From a virus, in the IMG/VR virus record IMGVR_UViG_3300008459_000164, positions 1 to 35,620 of that record: a stretch of 35,620 bases of DNA. One strand, written 5' to 3'. This document shows, piece by piece, positions 1 through 9,500 of the stretch. The position numbers and the translations under genes are program-made. The notes under the pieces were generated by a model. The model searched no databases. It was not told the DNA's origin and worked only from the letters and a program-made list of their open reading frames with translations. The stretch's first letter is position 1, and each line of letters begins with the position of its first letter.

Positions 1-1883
1 GCAGTTTTTCTTAAATTAAACCCAAGATTCATATATGGGAAACTACGATATCTTTCTAAGTATTCTTGACCATAATTGAAAGGTAACAATTTTGTTTGGT
101 AATTTGGGTTTGCACCAGTAAACACGCTATTGTTAATATCTACTTTTGCCGGCATTCTATGTTGAGGTGTTGATTCGAACCAACCACCTCCGATTTGGAA
201 AAAATAAGTTTCTGTTGGTACGGGCATACTTGGAAACCCATAACTATCAATAGGGTAGTCAATTAGTGTCAAAGCAACATCCTGTGTAACCGCACTTGTC
301 GTGAATCCAGTATATTGTACACCCATGATAGAAAATAAATCATTTGTATCTAAAACCGGTATCTGTTGGGAATAAGTACCTCCAGAAATTTGAGCGTATT
401 GTATATCAAATTGTCTTAGATTAATTTTTTGATCGGCAACATATACGTATTCATTGAAATCAGTCAAAGCCTCAGGAGCTCCAACCATTTTCAATAGTAT
501 TTCGATTGATTTTCTCGTACCCTTAGATTTGAAAAGGAAGGCGGAATTAAGAATTAAATTTCTAAAGTATTGATAATTTAGTTCTTCAGGTGTTTGACCT
601 TGAGGTAAACCCGTAAAAGAATTACTTCCCGTACTGAAAACCGAACTTAGTAATTGATCATTTGTTATTGGGGAAATATTTATATTCCACCCCAAAGTTT
701 GTGCTAAGTTTTTTAATAATTGTGAGGGAATATCATTTTTGACATTATAATTTACAGAATTCATGTTCGCAAGAGCGGTAATGAACTTTCTTGTTTCATC
801 AAAACTTCTTCCATAAATTTGTAATATTTTTTCCATTTTTCTGTCAGGTGTATCAAATTCTTTGATCGCATCCGCAGTTAAAAATCGAGTTATCAAGTTT
901 GTTTTGTATTCATCGATATACTCCGCAATATCATTTAATTTATTAAGATAGTTTGTAAATCTAGGTGAAATTATATCTAAATTCCAAGTACCAACTAAAG
1001 GAAAAATTGCAACTTCTTGACTATATGTGTAAGTACCATCCTCATTTTCTTTTGGTACCTGAAAATAAGCACTATATTTTGGTACTATATTTCTATTAAG
1101 TAAAAAGTTTTCTACTTGGTCCAAATTTTCATTAAAAACTTTATTCACATAAAGTTGCTGTGGTCTAATCAAGAAATTATCACTTATAATTGTTGCACCC
1201 GAGAATGGGTTTCCGTTAACATATATTTTGAATATGGTATCGGTTGGTTGGGCCGGTATAAAATCAGTAACAGGATATTCATTATCATTTATAAATAATG
1301 AATATTTCAAATATTGTGTTGTAAAATTTCTTAAATATGAAACAGGTATTTCCCTCAATTCTAAGTTTCTTGTGGCATTCACAGTATAATCAATACTGAA
1401 TGGGTTTCTGATCACAGAAATTGGGATTTCTAAATAAGTTTCATTTTCAACAGAATCATATGATATGTTTTGCGCCGTCTCCGTAACAACAAAATTACTT
1501 TGTGTGTTCTGTATGTCTAAAGCAGCAGGAAAATAATTTATGATGTTAGTAACAGATGTTGATAATCTTTTGGTTAAAGACCCAAACATTGTAAAATTAG
1601 TCACTTGACTTAAATCGAAGTTAGGATAAACTCTGAAATTATCAGTTATTAATTTTTTTGATTCTTCAATACTATTGATATTCAAACTCTCTAAAGAGAT
1701 TGGATCTGAAAAAGATCCTATAGAAAATACCCTATCTTGTTTTTCTGAGATATTTGTGGTGAACTCAAAATTAGCTTGGGTAAGACCTCCCCCATCAACT
1801 AGTTGTAATCCAACTAAGTTGTCCGAAAAAGTTCCTTGACCACTAGCTGGTTGAGGAGGACATTTATATTTGTTCACCGCCAT
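1..1883 (-). CDS. Baseplate wedge-like protein, P2 gpI/T4 gp7-type motif (3' end cut by window)
   Basis: The frame is open from an ATG at 1883 to the left edge with no stop, so about 627 residues are visible and the C-terminus is missing. The N-terminus reads MAVNKYKCPPQPASG. Near residues 445-470 there is the stretch LFKSKGTRKSIEILLKMVG, preceded by aromatic/hydrophobic residues (YFRNLILNSAF). A lysine-glycine-threonine followed by an amphipathic helix and a glycine recalls the 'KGT...lL...G' core of P2 gpI-type wedge proteins and their T4 gp7 counterpart, which join gp6 in the wedge. The start overlaps the stop of the 302-aa gene by one base (TAATG), which suggests translational coupling. 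The position, last visible gene of a block that opens with genes 25 and 6, supports a baseplate role. The family assignment is inferred from a short motif; other tail proteins are possible. Confidence 0.6.
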   Translation of the reverse strand, partial: MAVNKYKCPPQPASGQGTFSDNLVGLQLVDGGGLTQANFEFTTNISEKQDRVFSIGSFSDPISLESLNINSIEESKKLITDNFRVYPNFDLSQVTNFTMFGSLTKRLSTSVTNIINYFPAALDIQNTQSNFVVTETAQNISYDSVENETYLEIPISVIRNPFSIDYTVNATRNLELREIPVSYLRNFTTQYLKYSLFINDNEYPVTDFIPAQPTDTIFKIYVNGNPFSGATIISDNFLIRPQQLYVNKVFNENLDQVENFLLNRNIVPKYSAYFQVPKENEDGTYTYSQEVAIFPLVGTWNLDIISPRFTNYLNKLNDIAEYIDEYKTNLITRFLTADAIKEFDTPDRKMEKILQIYGRSFDETRKFITALANMNSVNYNVKNDIPSQLLKNLAQTLGWNINISPITNDQLLSSVFSTGSNSFTGLPQGQTPEELNYQYFRNLILNSAFLFKSKGTRKSIEILLKMVGAPEALTDFNEYVYVADQKINLRQFDIQYAQISGGTYSQQIPVLDTNDLFSIMGVQYTGFTTSAVTQDVALTLIDYPIDSYGFPSMPVPTETYFFQIGGGWFESTPQHRMPAKVDINNSVFTGANPNYQTKLLPFNYGQEYLERYRSFPYMNLGFNLRKT

Positions 1884-2791
1884 TATGAAGTTATATTTGA
1901 GAAGTTTTTACTAAAATCTATGTTATCACCTCTATCTTGCCTTACCTCATATAATAAATTATTAAATTGATCTCTAATTTCATAAAGGTTGTACTGCTTG
2001 TATATGTTATTGTCACTATCGTAAATTGTGTAAATACCATCTTCCATGGATTTCGTTTGATTTCCATAAAGAGCAATCGCAAGTGTTGAAATATCATGTT
2101 CAACAATTTCAACTTCAATTGTTGTAGGATTGAAGTACGTATTCGAAACTATTATATTCTGATCAGGTTGGCCAATGAATGGTGTAGCATTTGGTTTGTT
2201 AGTTGGTGAGGACGATGGAGATAATGTACAAAAAATCAAGTTTGTTGCCGCCTCAACATATCTATATCTTATCGCCTTTTGACTTGTATTTGTTAAATTT
2301 TCAACGACAGGCTCACAATAAAAAGATGAGGTAATAATTCTAAAAAAATTAGGAATTTTGGTACCATCCGAATTAAGGTATTCGACCCTAAATCCAACTA
2401 AACCTTGATTTATAAATTTATTTCTGAAGTTTGTTGGTACATTGTTAATATCGATTACAATACCTTTCACATTTGGTAAAGCCGAAAGAATACCACAATC
2501 AAGTATTTTAGTTCTTATTTCAGCCGGTCTAATATATAAAGTATAAATCCCCAATTGGTTAAATTGGTCTGTTGGTAACTTGAGATTGTATAAACCACCA
2601 AGTATTTCAACGTTGGCATTACCACCAGTTGTACCATTGTGAAAATATGGTCTCAATATTGTACTAGCGTTTAACTTTGTAAGCACAAAATTGTCAGTTT
2701 CGTCTCTTGATGGTGTATAATTTAAAATTATTTCTACATCATCAGGACTAACATCTGCACTTCTTATTGTTCCGTAATTACCTGTGGCCAC
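1883..2791 (-). CDS. Unknown structural protein in baseplate gene block (302 aa)
   Basis: This 302-residue protein has no family I recognise. The start is GTG at 2791, since no ATG lies near the N-terminus (MATGNYGTIRSADVSPDD) and an in-frame stop is only a few codons upstream. The sequence is rich in alternating polar and hydrophobic residues with many Asn, Thr and Ile, which suggests a mostly beta structure. There is no signal peptide or membrane segment. A 49-nt gap separates it from the PKD-domain gene upstream and its TAA overlaps the next ATG by one base. It lies between genes of the baseplate wedge block, so a virion role is likely, possibly a peripheral baseplate or fibre-attachment protein. 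That role rests on neighbourhood only. Confidence 0.75.
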   Translation of the reverse strand: MATGNYGTIRSADVSPDDVEIILNYTPSRDETDNFVLTKLNASTILRPYFHNGTTGGNANVEILGGLYNLKLPTDQFNQLGIYTLYIRPAEIRTKILDCGILSALPNVKGIVIDINNVPTNFRNKFINQGLVGFRVEYLNSDGTKIPNFFRIITSSFYCEPVVENLTNTSQKAIRYRYVEAATNLIFCTLSPSSSPTNKPNATPFIGQPDQNIIVSNTYFNPTTIEVEIVEHDISTLAIALYGNQTKSMEDGIYTIYDSDNNIYKQYNLYEIRDQFNNLLYEVRQDRGDNIDFSKNFSNITS

Positions 2792-2825
2792 AATTATTAG
2801 TTTTTATTTTTGTTTATCGTTTAAA

Positions 2826-2834
2826 TATAAATAC
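2826..2834 (-). promoter_or_regulatory. TATTTAT element upstream of the 302-aa gene
   Basis: The coding strand reads GTATTTATA, 34 nt before the GTG start at 2791, in a 49-nt gap with no hairpin. The opposite strand is an exact TATAAATA. It is one of five similar gap elements and its role is unproven. Confidence 0.3.
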
Positions 2835-2840
2835 TCAAAA

Positions 2841-4013
2841 TCATTGTTTTTCAACTTTAAAAAATCCATATCCATATTTTTCTAAATCCCCCACATTATC
2901 AACTTCACCAAGTCGTTCAACGTATTCTAATGCCGAATTTTTACCTCTTTCAACATACACATCTGTCTGTATTTCAGGTTGGTCAATTACGTTTAGTAAC
3001 GCCTCATTCTTTGTAATCGCAGACAAAATCAAATCATTTTGTGTGAAACCAGATGACTCAACGACATAAACCGTAGTTCCATCATTATAATCATAGTAAA
3101 GAATATCATTAATTGTATACGCCGTGTATGTATTTGTAGGATCAGGACCCCAATATGTTCCAACTGACTGAGAAGTCCCCGTTACTTGAATTCCCACTTT
3201 GAATTTACCTCCATACAAAGCGTATTTAGGACCATATACCACTAAATCATTCACATTTGATTGCGTAAATCCTGTTATTACAAATGGTACAGTTGTATAG
3301 TTTGAACTTATGTAATCATTAACATTTGTGTTAGAATCACCCGTGTATATATAATCATAATTAAACGATGTATTAGCCCAACTTCCTCCCGCAGGAGTAA
3401 AAAAAGCGGTTCCGTTAGGGTTAAAAATTGGTACATTTGTAAATGGTACCGTCACTGTTTTCTTCACGATTGAAATACCCCATGGTGACGTTGCCTTAAG
3501 AGTTATCGTATAAGTTTGGTTAACAACAGGATAAACATGATTGTATTGGATTGGACTTGTTACATTTTGTATTTGAGAACCATCCCCCCAATCTACCGTA
3601 TATGTTGAAACTGAAAGAAACTTTTTAAATTCCGTATCAGATGTGTTGAAAAAGAAAAAAGTGTAGGGGTTTCCCGTTGTTGCCGAAAATAAAAAATTAG
3701 TTATTACTTCTTTTTGTAATATAGCCCCATCAAAGACAGAGTAGTATCCTATATCCGTTGCCACTTCAGTTAACAAAATTGGAATAGTTAATCCTGTCAG
3801 AAGTGATTGCCCATTTGTACCACCCGATAATATTTGAGACATTCCCGAATAAACACCTGTAAAACCAGTCAATGTTGTCGAAGTAACTGATGTTATTGAA
3901 CAACATGGATCGGCACTATAACTATATTCAGTATTACCAACATATGTAACGGTAACAATATCTCTCTTAACGTTTTCTGGAGACACTTTAAAATAATACT
4001 TTTGTTCTTCCAT
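2841..4013 (-). CDS. PKD-domain virion protein (390 aa)
   Basis: A 390-residue protein with a PKD (polycystic kidney disease-type, Ig-like) beta-sandwich at about residues 135-190. The signature DWGDG is at 141-145, followed by the YNHVYP turn near 157-162 and an alternating beta strand ending KKTVTV. PKD folds are common in extracellular proteins of Bacteroidetes and on phage virions, where they act as spacer or surface-binding modules. Outside the domain the protein is Thr/Ser/Tyr/Asn-rich and predicted beta, without a signal peptide. The ATG at 4013 follows the upstream stop after one base (TAATATG), so it is probably translated in concert with the 273-aa gene. A baseplate-periphery or decoration role is inferred. 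The PKD call is firm, the exact role is not. Confidence 0.8.
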   Translation of the reverse strand: MEEQKYYFKVSPENVKRDIVTVTYVGNTEYSYSADPCCSITSVTSTTLTGFTGVYSGMSQILSGGTNGQSLLTGLTIPILLTEVATDIGYYSVFDGAILQKEVITNFLFSATTGNPYTFFFFNTSDTEFKKFLSVSTYTVDWGDGSQIQNVTSPIQYNHVYPVVNQTYTITLKATSPWGISIVKKTVTVPFTNVPIFNPNGTAFFTPAGGSWANTSFNYDYIYTGDSNTNVNDYISSNYTTVPFVITGFTQSNVNDLVVYGPKYALYGGKFKVGIQVTGTSQSVGTYWGPDPTNTYTAYTINDILYYDYNDGTTVYVVESSGFTQNDLILSAITKNEALLNVIDQPEIQTDVYVERGKNSALEYVERLGEVDNVGDLEKYGYGFFKVEKQ

Positions 4014-4014
4014 A

Positions 4015-4836
4015 TTACGAGTTTACATATTCATACCACAAAATAGGAAATCCATCAATTCCAACTCTTTGTGTTAAATTCGAAGTCGCAAAAACTTCAT
4101 AGGTTTTATTTGTATAATCCAATTTAACTTTATAGTAATAATAATCATTTGGATTAAATGTAAATTTGTTTGGGATGTTAGATTGTGGTGTATTTGTCAT
4201 TTGAACATAAACACCTAATCTACCATCAAAAAACTTTGCTGTCATATAAAATTCACTTATATCGATGTAAGTTTGTTTTCTCAACCAATAGATGTAAAAT
4301 CCTTCTTTATCCCCAATAAAATCTAAACTAAATTTTGGTCTCCTGATGTCAACGTTAGCCAACAATGAACTCAAAGAAACCGTTTGAGTAAACCCTTGTT
4401 GTACAGGCAAAATAATAGTCAAATATAATATTTGTGTTTTTTCATCGTTTGTATCATATAGGTCCAATTTGAAAAAAGATTTTGTGAATGGTTTTGTATA
4501 ATAATATATTTCATCAACGGTAAATCCTTCATCTAAATAACTATTATTCCAATTTGCACTAGTAACCAAAGGTGAGGTTATAGGTAACACATTGTCATAG
4601 AAGTAGAATTCGTAATTGATATTTGTCTTTTCAAAATTTAAATTATCCACATATTCTTTGTGTGAAAACTGAAGTACTTCAAAATCGTTTGCACCTCCAA
4701 CCACTTCTTTAACCATTGTTTCTTGGTATTCTTCAATACTATCGTCTCTCCCAAGAAAATCCCAATTCATTTCCAAGGGTATATTCAAATATTGATTATT
4801 TTCAGGTAAAAGTATTTTATATTTATTCACAATCAT
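4015..4836 (-). CDS. Unknown structural protein (273 aa)
   Basis: A 273-residue acidic, aromatic-rich protein starting MIVNKYKILLPENNQ. I recognise no family. It has many Tyr and Phe residues (YYYYKVKL near the C-terminus, FYFYDN in the first third), a predicted beta composition, no cysteine cluster and no membrane segment. Its first 14 bases overlap the end of the 589-aa gene in another frame, and its stop lies one base before the next ATG. This tight packing indicates one polycistronic unit of tail genes. Its size and neighbours suggest a small baseplate or tail-fibre-adaptor protein, by context only. Confidence 0.75.
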   Translation of the reverse strand: MIVNKYKILLPENNQYLNIPLEMNWDFLGRDDSIEEYQETMVKEVVGGANDFEVLQFSHKEYVDNLNFEKTNINYEFYFYDNVLPITSPLVTSANWNNSYLDEGFTVDEIYYYTKPFTKSFFKLDLYDTNDEKTQILYLTIILPVQQGFTQTVSLSSLLANVDIRRPKFSLDFIGDKEGFYIYWLRKQTYIDISEFYMTAKFFDGRLGVYVQMTNTPQSNIPNKFTFNPNDYYYYKVKLDYTNKTYEVFATSNLTQRVGIDGFPILWYEYVNS

Positions 4837-6592
4837 CTGTAGTTGGTTCTGCTATTACGGTTATGTCTTGTACACCTAAATTACTTCCTTCGGGGGTTAT
4901 TCTGAATACTGTATTAACGAATGGATAGTGTTTCCCATTTATAAATGGATAGTCAACCCCAATACCATCATTATCAATAAACCCATATGGATATATATCT
5001 CTCCATCTAAAACTATTGGATAAATTAGAATAAAAAGCATAATCAGGTATATTAACAACTTTCAAAGGATCACCTTCTTCAACATAAGAAGAATATCGTC
5101 TTATTGTAATTGGGTCGTGTGGTTTATAATAATATCCAAATTGATTTGTTTGAGGAGCTCCTGTGTCAATACTGAAAAAAGTTTGATTGAAAGTTATTTT
5201 ATGATTATATCTAGAAATGACTCTTTCGGTTTGTTCATAATCATTCCATTCACAAAAATCCCCATCTATCAGATCCCCCGATGATAAATTATCATTATAA
5301 AAAAATGGACCAACAGGAGGAACCGTTGAACTATTATACGTGGAATTAGTTATCGTTGTATTCGAAAGTGGATTTGCAACGTTCCACCATGGGTTTGGTA
5401 ATGAATTACTCAAAGGTAAATTGAAATCCCAACCTTGTTTTAATTTTTTTGTCCACCCAAAATAACCTTTCCAAATTGTTGTAAAAAACAACTCAGTAAC
5501 AGGTCTATTTTGATTATCTCTTAGTGGTTGTAGATCAATGTCAACATTGAATGATAAAGAATATGCTTGCCCACCTTCTTTTACAGAAGATCTTGAGACC
5601 CCATTTGGTGTTAACACTGCATTTTCAAATTTACTTTTTGGGTTATAAATGTTTTGCTCGAATCCGGCTTTAACTAAAACCGCATCTTCGGCGTTAGTTA
5701 AAATTTTATGAACTCTAACATAATATTTTGACTTTGTTTCATTAGTATTACTTTTATTTATAATTCGTTTGAAAGTACCTGTTACCCCATTATTGAAAGT
5801 GGTTCCAATGTAACCAATATTATATATACTGAAAATATATTCATCGCTTCCAAATGCCGGATCTCCCAATTGAACTACTTGAAAAACGTTTGTGTTATTA
5901 TAACTCAAAGACAACTCAACAAATTCATTAACGTTTAAACCATGTTTTACAGGACACCTAAAACTTATAAATCCACCAAAATCATCGTTACCTAAACTTA
6001 TAATGAATGGTATTCCGTCAGAAACAACCCAAGCCCAACTTGTAGAAGTAACAGTATCTATGGCATACATTTGTTTATTAAAATCATTAGAAAACGCATA
6101 ACTCATATAATGTGTCCAATTATAGGTGCTAGCACTTTTATTTACAAAGTTTATATGGTTGTTAGGAGGATACGTATATCCTACAACATTGTTATCACTT
6201 CTGATAAAATCGAACTCAAAATATTGTGGATATCCCTCCCATAAAACATTTAGATTCGGAACTGCGGGAGGTAAATTACCCGCAGGAAAAGTAGCAATAG
6301 TATTTGCAACAGCATTCGTATAATAAAGATTATTCTTGAAAGGATCGTACAAAGTTGTACCAGTATACTCATTTTTGAATATTACCGAATATTTTGTGAC
6401 TGGTCTAAAAATTGTACCTGTTTGTCTTTCACTTGTAAAAACACCTTGTAAACTTAAATCAACATTTCTATCGAATTCTATCAATTCTTTTTCGTTTTGA
6501 TTTAAATCAACATTTACTGAAAGCACAGTATTTGGAGATGCTTTGTATCTAAGCGAACCTAAAACTATTTTTGTTGTATCATTTACTCCCAT
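4823..6592 (-). CDS. Unknown structural protein (589 aa)
   Basis: A 589-residue protein beginning MGVNDTTKIVLGSLRYKASP. No domain is recognisable by eye. It is Asn/Thr/Tyr/Pro-rich with many aromatic residues and a mostly beta character, typical of phage baseplate and receptor-contact proteins. It lacks a signal peptide or membrane helix. The ATG at 6592 overlaps the stop of the 1886-aa gene by one base (TAATG), the same arrangement as at 1883, which implies coupled translation and a related stoichiometry. The 3' end overlaps the next gene by 14 bases. A baseplate component acting with the giant upstream protein is the simplest reading, but this is inference. Confidence 0.75.
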   Translation of the reverse strand: MGVNDTTKIVLGSLRYKASPNTVLSVNVDLNQNEKELIEFDRNVDLSLQGVFTSERQTGTIFRPVTKYSVIFKNEYTGTTLYDPFKNNLYYTNAVANTIATFPAGNLPPAVPNLNVLWEGYPQYFEFDFIRSDNNVVGYTYPPNNHINFVNKSASTYNWTHYMSYAFSNDFNKQMYAIDTVTSTSWAWVVSDGIPFIISLGNDDFGGFISFRCPVKHGLNVNEFVELSLSYNNTNVFQVVQLGDPAFGSDEYIFSIYNIGYIGTTFNNGVTGTFKRIINKSNTNETKSKYYVRVHKILTNAEDAVLVKAGFEQNIYNPKSKFENAVLTPNGVSRSSVKEGGQAYSLSFNVDIDLQPLRDNQNRPVTELFFTTIWKGYFGWTKKLKQGWDFNLPLSNSLPNPWWNVANPLSNTTITNSTYNSSTVPPVGPFFYNDNLSSGDLIDGDFCEWNDYEQTERVISRYNHKITFNQTFFSIDTGAPQTNQFGYYYKPHDPITIRRYSSYVEEGDPLKVVNIPDYAFYSNLSNSFRWRDIYPYGFIDNDGIGVDYPFINGKHYPFVNTVFRITPEGSNLGVQDITVIAEPTTDDCE

Positions 6593-9500
6593 TATATTTC
6601 AGCGGTATCAATATATTTTTTTATGAATCTATTCATGGCCGTTTTACCATTATTCAAACCAAAGTAGAAATGACTAGGAGCCCCAACTAAATAAACATTA
6701 CCATTTGTCGCTAAAGGTTGTCCAGGTATTGTTGGTGATGGTAATAAAGTATTTTGATCAAAATTTGTAATAAACCCTTGTGGTACCAATGGAAGTGGAT
6801 TACCTGGTTGTAATGCAATTGTAGTAAAATATGGGTCTACACTATAATCTAAATCTTGATACCCTTTTTTGAAGAATCCAACCCCATTACTTTGATTGGC
6901 TAACGTATACCAATTGTTGTCTTCAGTTCCAAAAATAACACTAGATGGTTGTAATATCCATTTATAGTTTGGTACAACTTGTGTTTTTGGATATCCATAG
7001 GCATCCTGAATTAATGGTGATATATTGTATATATTGATTCCCGGCGTAAGTTTTCTCCTATATGAATATTCATCATTAGAAGATTGATAAAATATCCCAA
7101 ATACCGGTTTACTAGGTGTTGGTGCTTGCCCATCATCACCAATGAAAATATCAACGTTTCCGTAGTTTTCATCTATAAAAGGATTTATCTTGAACTCCGA
7201 ATTTATTGACAACGTCTGAGCAAAGTCACCATCAATTCTATCTCCCCCTCTGTTGCTGTTGAAAAATTGGGTAATTCCTTTACCTTCAGAGTTGTTACCC
7301 CCTACCGTAATTGGAATCATTGTTTGTCTAAAATTTTCATTTAGAATTCTTGACAAAAACCCAATTTGTATAATTTCAGAATTATCATTATAACTTGTTG
7401 ATCTGAATTGATTACTCATATACCCATTAAAGTTAGGATTGTTACAAATTTCACTTATGTACGCATCTCTCGGTCCCATGTCCAAAAGTGTGGTAGGGAA
7501 TAAAATGTTTCTCTCATTGTATCCCGGCTTGAAATTTAAAGTAACCCAATTGGGTGCTTGGGGTATTTCTTTACCTATAAATTCTTGTAAATTGTCGCTC
7601 CAAGGTGAAGACCTATAATAAAAATTGTTACTTATATTGTTATAAACAACTATATCTTTACAATAAACATATTTTGGATTAGAGATATTTGTTAGATTGC
7701 CTGCAGGATATATTGATCTTTTATTAAATGATGGCATATATAATGTCCCGTTAATCCAATTATTTTGGAATGTTTGCGCAAATACACCTCGGCAAGTCGC
7801 GAAGACCAAAGTAAATCGTGTTTTCCATTCCATATATAATCTTAAATCATCTCTAACTGCCTTTCTTATAAAGTAATAATGTTTAGTTTCACCAGCCTTG
7901 TTGTCTTTATTCAATAAACAATAACAACCTTTTGTTACTCTATCTTCAGGTACAGCACATTGATTTGCAGGAATAACACCAACATTGGTTCCACTTCCTG
8001 AATAACATTGAAGGGATATTAACCCATCACAAGTTAGAGTTTGCGTTAAACCAGTATTTCCGCTAAATTGATCTAAATTTTCCGCAATTTCATAAGTACT
8101 TTCAAATGAATTAGTTTCCGACACGCCCATACCTTTTGATGTGTAATAACAAAAACTATCATTTTGATGAAGAGCATAGGCAGTTCGATTTCCCGGCGCA
8201 TCTTCGACACAAGTTGATGTTGGTAATCTGTCACTTCTCATTACAATTCTGTTACTATCGTTAAACTGAACACCCGTCAATGTCGGATATTTAAAGTAAG
8301 CAGTGGAATATAACGCAAAATACTGTGAAGTAGATTGTAACGGCCATCCATAATCATCCTCCGATGAAACCTGTCCATAAAAAACACTAGTCGAAACGTA
8401 AGGTGTGTTAAAAGACGACCCAATGAATGATCCACCACCTATATAATCAGTTTGTTGTCTTGGTAAAACATAATTATTAAGGGATAATTGCGTTGGTGAT
8501 GCGGACAAACTTGATTTTTGTGGGAAAAAACCACCCGTTATTGGGACATATGAATTTGATATTGTGTTATCAGTGGATAAATAATAATATGGTAGTGTTG
8601 AAGTAAATCCTGTGTAATTTGTCGGAGTAATAGTGAATGTAAATGATGGGAAATATAAATTGTTAACTTGGTTTGTTGTGGTATTATGAGCAATAGGAGA
8701 AACACCAACAGGTTTAATAGGTTGATTTAAGTAATAGTCACCAGTAATTGTTAAATTAGGTTGGTTCCATGATGTATATCCAAAAATACGTGATAAGTCA
8801 TAACTTATTTTTTGTTTTTCTGTGTGTGGATCAACACCTCTAACAAACATTATAACTTCATAATTAAGATTATTTGCTAAAAAATCTAATGAATCAAAAT
8901 TATTTGCCTGAATTGCCGGAATATTGTTATCATTATTATATGTTTGACCATTAACAAATGTTGGTGGAGAAACAGGGACTGAAGCGGAAAATACAGAACT
9001 GACACTTGCCGGATTACTTATAATATAAGTTATTTGGTGTCTCAAATATTTTTTTGGAAATAAGTTTGTATTTGAAACACTCGATAAGTTTATAAAATTA
9101 GATACGGAAACTCCTGTGATCACCTGAAAATATTCCATGTCTGTTGGGTACTTCAAATAATCGGGTTTACTAACTTGTGTTATCGTATCTCCCGTTTGTA
9201 TAATATTTATCACCGATGTCGAAACAGCACCATTTGTCGGGTTAGCATATTGTAAGGAATATGGAATAGGAACTACGTTAGATGTAACGTTAGGTGCCGC
9301 AGACAATATTGTTGTTCCTGTAACAGCATTATTATTAAATTCGTTAGTCGCACCACTCAATAAATTAACATCTCTTTTTATAATCTGACCATTGTCAAAA
9401 CTTGGATCTTGGAAAGTTACAAGTTCCCCAATACCGATTTGTTGAGCCGTTCCAGGTTTCGCCAAAACTACAACAATTTGATCATAAAAAGATGGTTGAG

